The translations under genes and the position numbers were made by a program. This document shows positions 61,765 to 64,000 of a stretch of DNA of 64,000 bases, in pieces. How positions within the stretch are numbered: the first letter of the stretch is position 1; each line of letters begins with the position of its first letter. The stretch is from Streptomyces sp. SolWspMP-5a-2 (lineage in GTDB: Bacteria > Actinomycetota > Actinomycetes > Streptomycetales > Streptomycetaceae): assembly GCF_900091845.1 (NCBI RefSeq), contig NZ_FMCI01000157.1:1-64000 (forward strand). Direction: 5' to 3'. A model generated the notes under the pieces. That model did no database searches. It worked only from the letters and a program-made list of their open reading frames with translations, and was not told the DNA's origin.

Positions 61765-62719
61765 CGAAGCCCTCCCCGGTCAGCGCGACGAACGCGTCCT
61801 CGAGCGAGGCCCGCCGGACGCCGAAGCCCCGGACCCGGACGCCCGCCGCGACCAGGGCGGCGTTCACCTCGGCGAGGTCGCGCGCGGGCGGTTCGGCGGT
61901 GACCTGGTCGCCGTCGGTGACGACGTCCGCCGCGCCCTGGTCCTTGAGCACTCCGGCCGCCTCGGCGGTGTCGGGGGTGGTCACCGTCAGCCGGCCGCGG
62001 GCGCCCGCCGCCAGGTCGGCCACCGCGCCCTGGGTGACGAGCCGTCCGCGGGCCATCACGGCCGCGTGCGTGCAGACCTGCTCGATCTCGTCGAGGAGGT
62101 GGGAGGAGAGGAAGACGGTGGTGCCGTCGGACGCCAACTCCCGTACCAGGGAGCGGATCTCGCGCATCCCCTGCGGGTCGAGCCCGTTGGTCGGCTCGTC
62201 CAGGACCAGCAGACGGCGCGGCTGGAGCAGGGCGCAGGCGATGCCCAGGCGCTGCTTCATGCCCAGCGAGTACGCCTTGGCCTTCTTGCCCGCCGCGGCC
62301 GTCAGCCCGACCCGGTCGAGCGCGGCGCCGACCCGGGCACGCCGGGTGCGCGGGTCGGCGGTGGGGTCGGCGGCGTCGTAGCGCAGCAGGTTGTCGCGGC
62401 CGTGGAGGTGGCCGTAGAGGGCCGGGCCCTCGATGAGGGCGCCGACGTGCGGCAGGACGGTGCGCCCCGCGCCCGGCATGGGGCTGCCGAGGACCCGCGC
62501 GGTGCCCGAGGTGGGGGTGATCAGGCCCATCAGCATGCGGATGGTGGTGGTCTTGCCCGAGCCGTTGGGGCCGAGGAAGCCGAAGACGCTGCCCGCCGGG
62601 ACGGTCAGGTCGAGACCGTCCACGGCGAGCTGTCCGCCGCGGTAGCGCTTGGTGAGCCCGCGGGTGGCGATGACCGCACCCTCCGGCTCCGGCGGCCGCG
62701 CGGCGGACGCTGCGTCCAT
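61751..62719 (-). CDS. ABC transporter ATP-binding protein
   Basis: A 322-residue ATPase. Walker A GPNGSGKTT, signature YSLGMKQRL, Walker B LLVLDEPTNGLDPQG and switch histidine in FLSSHLLDE. The C-terminal ~90 residues are the extra domain common in ABC-2 exporters. It lies 32 bases downstream of the LolA-like gene. Confidence 0.95.
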   Translation of the reverse strand: MDAASAARPPEPEGAVIATRGLTKRYRGGQLAVDGLDLTVPAGSVFGFLGPNGSGKTTTIRMLMGLITPTSGTARVLGSPMPGAGRTVLPHVGALIEGPALYGHLHGRDNLLRYDAADPTADPRTRRARVGAALDRVGLTAAAGKKAKAYSLGMKQRLGIACALLQPRRLLVLDEPTNGLDPQGMREIRSLVRELASDGTTVFLSSHLLDEIEQVCTHAAVMARGRLVTQGAVADLAAGARGRLTVTTPDTAEAAGVLKDQGAADVVTDGDQVTAEPPARDLAEVNAALVAAGVRVRGFGVRRASLEDAFVALTGEGFDVAG

Positions 62720-62751
62720 CTGCTCCCTCGTCCCGTTCCGCCCTCAGCGGG

Positions 62752-63999
62752 TCACTTGGCCGCGTCGGCCGCCTTGACCAGCGCGTCCTTGGTGACCGCG
62801 CCGACGTACACCGTGCCGTCGTCGGTGACCAGCGCGTTGATCAGGCGCGTCGACAGGACGGTGCCCGAACCGAAGGAGCCCTTGACCTTGTCGCCGAGCG
62901 CGCCGACCAGGCCGTTGAGGTCGCCGCCGCCCCCGGCCCCGGCCGACAGGCCCTCGCCGCCGGTGTCGAAGGCGGCGATGGAGTCCCAGCCGTCACCGAT
63001 GACGTTCAGTCCGTCGGGTCCCGCGTGGGCGCCGCGGCCCTTCTCCGTGCCCTTGTCCGCGCCCTTGCCGGAGGCCGCGGGCGACCGGTCGCCGCTCTTG
63101 GTCCCCGGGGCGTGCCCCGCGGTGTCGCCCTCGGTGACCTTCGCGCCCTTGGGCGGGGTGAAGTCGAAGGTGGAGGCGGCCGGCTTCGCGAAGCTGACCT
63201 TGGTGAACCCGGCGTCGATGACGGCGGAGCCGCCGCTCGCCGGGGTGAGCGTGAACTTCAGCGGCATCCCCGTCTCGGCGTCCACCGCGATGCTGATCGC
63301 GCCCACCGTGGTGTTCGCGTCCTTCGGCTTGACGACCAGCTTGTAGGCGTCGCGTCCGGCGACGTGCGCGGTGCCGTCGACCTTCACGTCGGTGGTGGAG
63401 TCGACCGCCTTCAGGGCGTCCTCGGCGAGCCGCTGGGGCGTGGGCCCCGTCCCGTCCTGCCGCGCGGTGCCCGCGCCCGCGTCGGTGGTGGCGTGGTAGA
63501 CCTCGTTCGACGCGCTGTCGTAGCCCCAGACGTCCTTGCCGTTGTGGACGACGCTGTACTCGGCCGCGTTCTCCAGCACGGAGAGCTTCTGCCGGTCGGG
63601 GCCGTCGGCCGCGACGCGCAGGGTGTGGGTGCCGGTGGCCAGTTCGGTGAGCTTGGCGGTGGGGTCGGCGGAGGACCCGTCACCGGAGCCGGTGGCGCCG
63701 GACGCCAGGCTGCCGGTCAGTCCGCCCAGGTCGGGCAGGCCGAGGTCGGTGCTGACCTTCACGGTGCCCGAGAGCTGCTGGACGTCGGACGCGGCGATCT
63801 TCTCGATGAGCTTCTGCGCGCTGATGCGCGGCAGGTCGGGGTCGCCGGAGTCGGCGAGCGCCGGGACGAGCCCGATGGTCACTGCGGCCACCCCCACCAC
63901 CGCGACCGGAACCCCGTACCGCGCGGCCCTGCGCCGGCCCGCGCGCGGGTCGTCGGCGTCTCCCGCGGTGGTGCTGTCGTCGGATTCGTACGGTGCCAT
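62752..63999 (-). CDS. LolA-like lipoprotein-carrier-fold exported protein
   Basis: A 415-residue membrane-anchored or exported protein: basic N-terminus, one hydrophobic helix (about 29-48), then a LolA/LppX-like half-barrel (QQLSGTVKVSTDLGL, HTLRVAADGPDRQKLSV, DVWGYDSASNEVYH, GRDAYKLVVKPKD, TGMPLKFTLTPASG). A low-complexity linker leads to a final segment with TVYVGAVTKDALVKAA. It is probably transcribed with the ABC exporter, which it may serve. The start is at the window edge but looks complete. Confidence 0.88.
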   Translation of the reverse strand: MAPYESDDSTTAGDADDPRAGRRRAARYGVPVAVVGVAAVTIGLVPALADSGDPDLPRISAQKLIEKIAASDVQQLSGTVKVSTDLGLPDLGGLTGSLASGATGSGDGSSADPTAKLTELATGTHTLRVAADGPDRQKLSVLENAAEYSVVHNGKDVWGYDSASNEVYHATTDAGAGTARQDGTGPTPQRLAEDALKAVDSTTDVKVDGTAHVAGRDAYKLVVKPKDANTTVGAISIAVDAETGMPLKFTLTPASGGSAVIDAGFTKVSFAKPAASTFDFTPPKGAKVTEGDTAGHAPGTKSGDRSPAASGKGADKGTEKGRGAHAGPDGLNVIGDGWDSIAAFDTGGEGLSAGAGGGGDLNGLVGALGDKVKGSFGSGTVLSTRLINALVTDDGTVYVGAVTKDALVKAADAAK

Positions 64000-64000
64000 T

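Overview
The window comes from a Streptomyces-type actinobacterial chromosome. Most of it is very GC-rich, coding regions are packed with overlapping ATGA, GTGA and TGATG junctions, GTG and TTG starts are common, and the gene families (two-kinase/one-regulator locus, partial second nuo cluster, korAB, S. griseus-type aminopeptidase) are typical of the genus.

The left half (1 to about 32,174) is two actinomycete integrative conjugative elements (AICEs, pSAM2-like) lying in tandem at a tRNA-Tyr gene. Element 1 enters from beyond the left edge and ends at an attachment-site copy at 14,720-14,773, which carries a tRNA-Tyr 3' fragment. Element 2 runs from that copy to the intact tRNA-Tyr gene (32,125-32,206, minus strand). 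Both have the same backbone: regulator and operator; a leader with hairpins; DUF6284; SpdB-like membrane protein; small zinc protein; coiled-coil protein; TraB DNA pump; a repeat cluster that is a candidate clt site; a small membrane protein; a DNA-modification gene; prim-pol; P-loop Rep; iteron-like repeats; Xis; Int; a long hairpin; and att.

Comparing the two elements shows replaceable slots. Element 1 carries an exact two-gene insertion, a Pycsar-type (PycTM) two-helix membrane effector followed by a GGDEF cyclase (3,258-4,387), where element 2 has nothing. The DNA-modification slot holds a DpdA-like transglycosylase in element 1 and a solitary C5-cytosine methyltransferase in element 2. 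Regulators and operators differ: GntR/UTRA with ACAGTCCTAGGACTGT boxes in element 1, and a GntR-Nudix fusion with CTGGTGCGCACCAG boxes in element 2. Rep genes and their repeats (GCGTCAC versus GTAGCGG) also differ, while TraB and its downstream CAGGGAG repeats are conserved.

Element 2 carries a cargo island (14,774-21,200) beside the att site. It holds an EACC1-like protein with a small companion ORF, an AT-rich PD-(D/E)XK-like nuclease gene with an odd 3' end, an operon of a soluble Ser/Thr kinase and a TGT-fold zinc protein, the GntR-Nudix regulator, and an XRE/TPR regulator. The kinase/TGT-like pair and the GGDEF/PycTM pair are the best candidates for undescribed systems.

The right half (32,207-64,000) is ordinary chromosome: yajQ; a GlsB-type membrane protein; yccF-htpX; a ten-gene partial complex I operon (nuoABCHIJKLMN, no nuoDEFG) transcribed leftward; two sensor kinases with one response regulator; korAB; a divergent hxlR/qorB pair; rarD; a secreted M28 aminopeptidase; a repeat-rich TPR protein opposite a P-loop-like protein; a flavodoxin-fold reductase; an ABC-2 exporter; and a LolA-like lipoprotein-carrier-fold protein at the edge.
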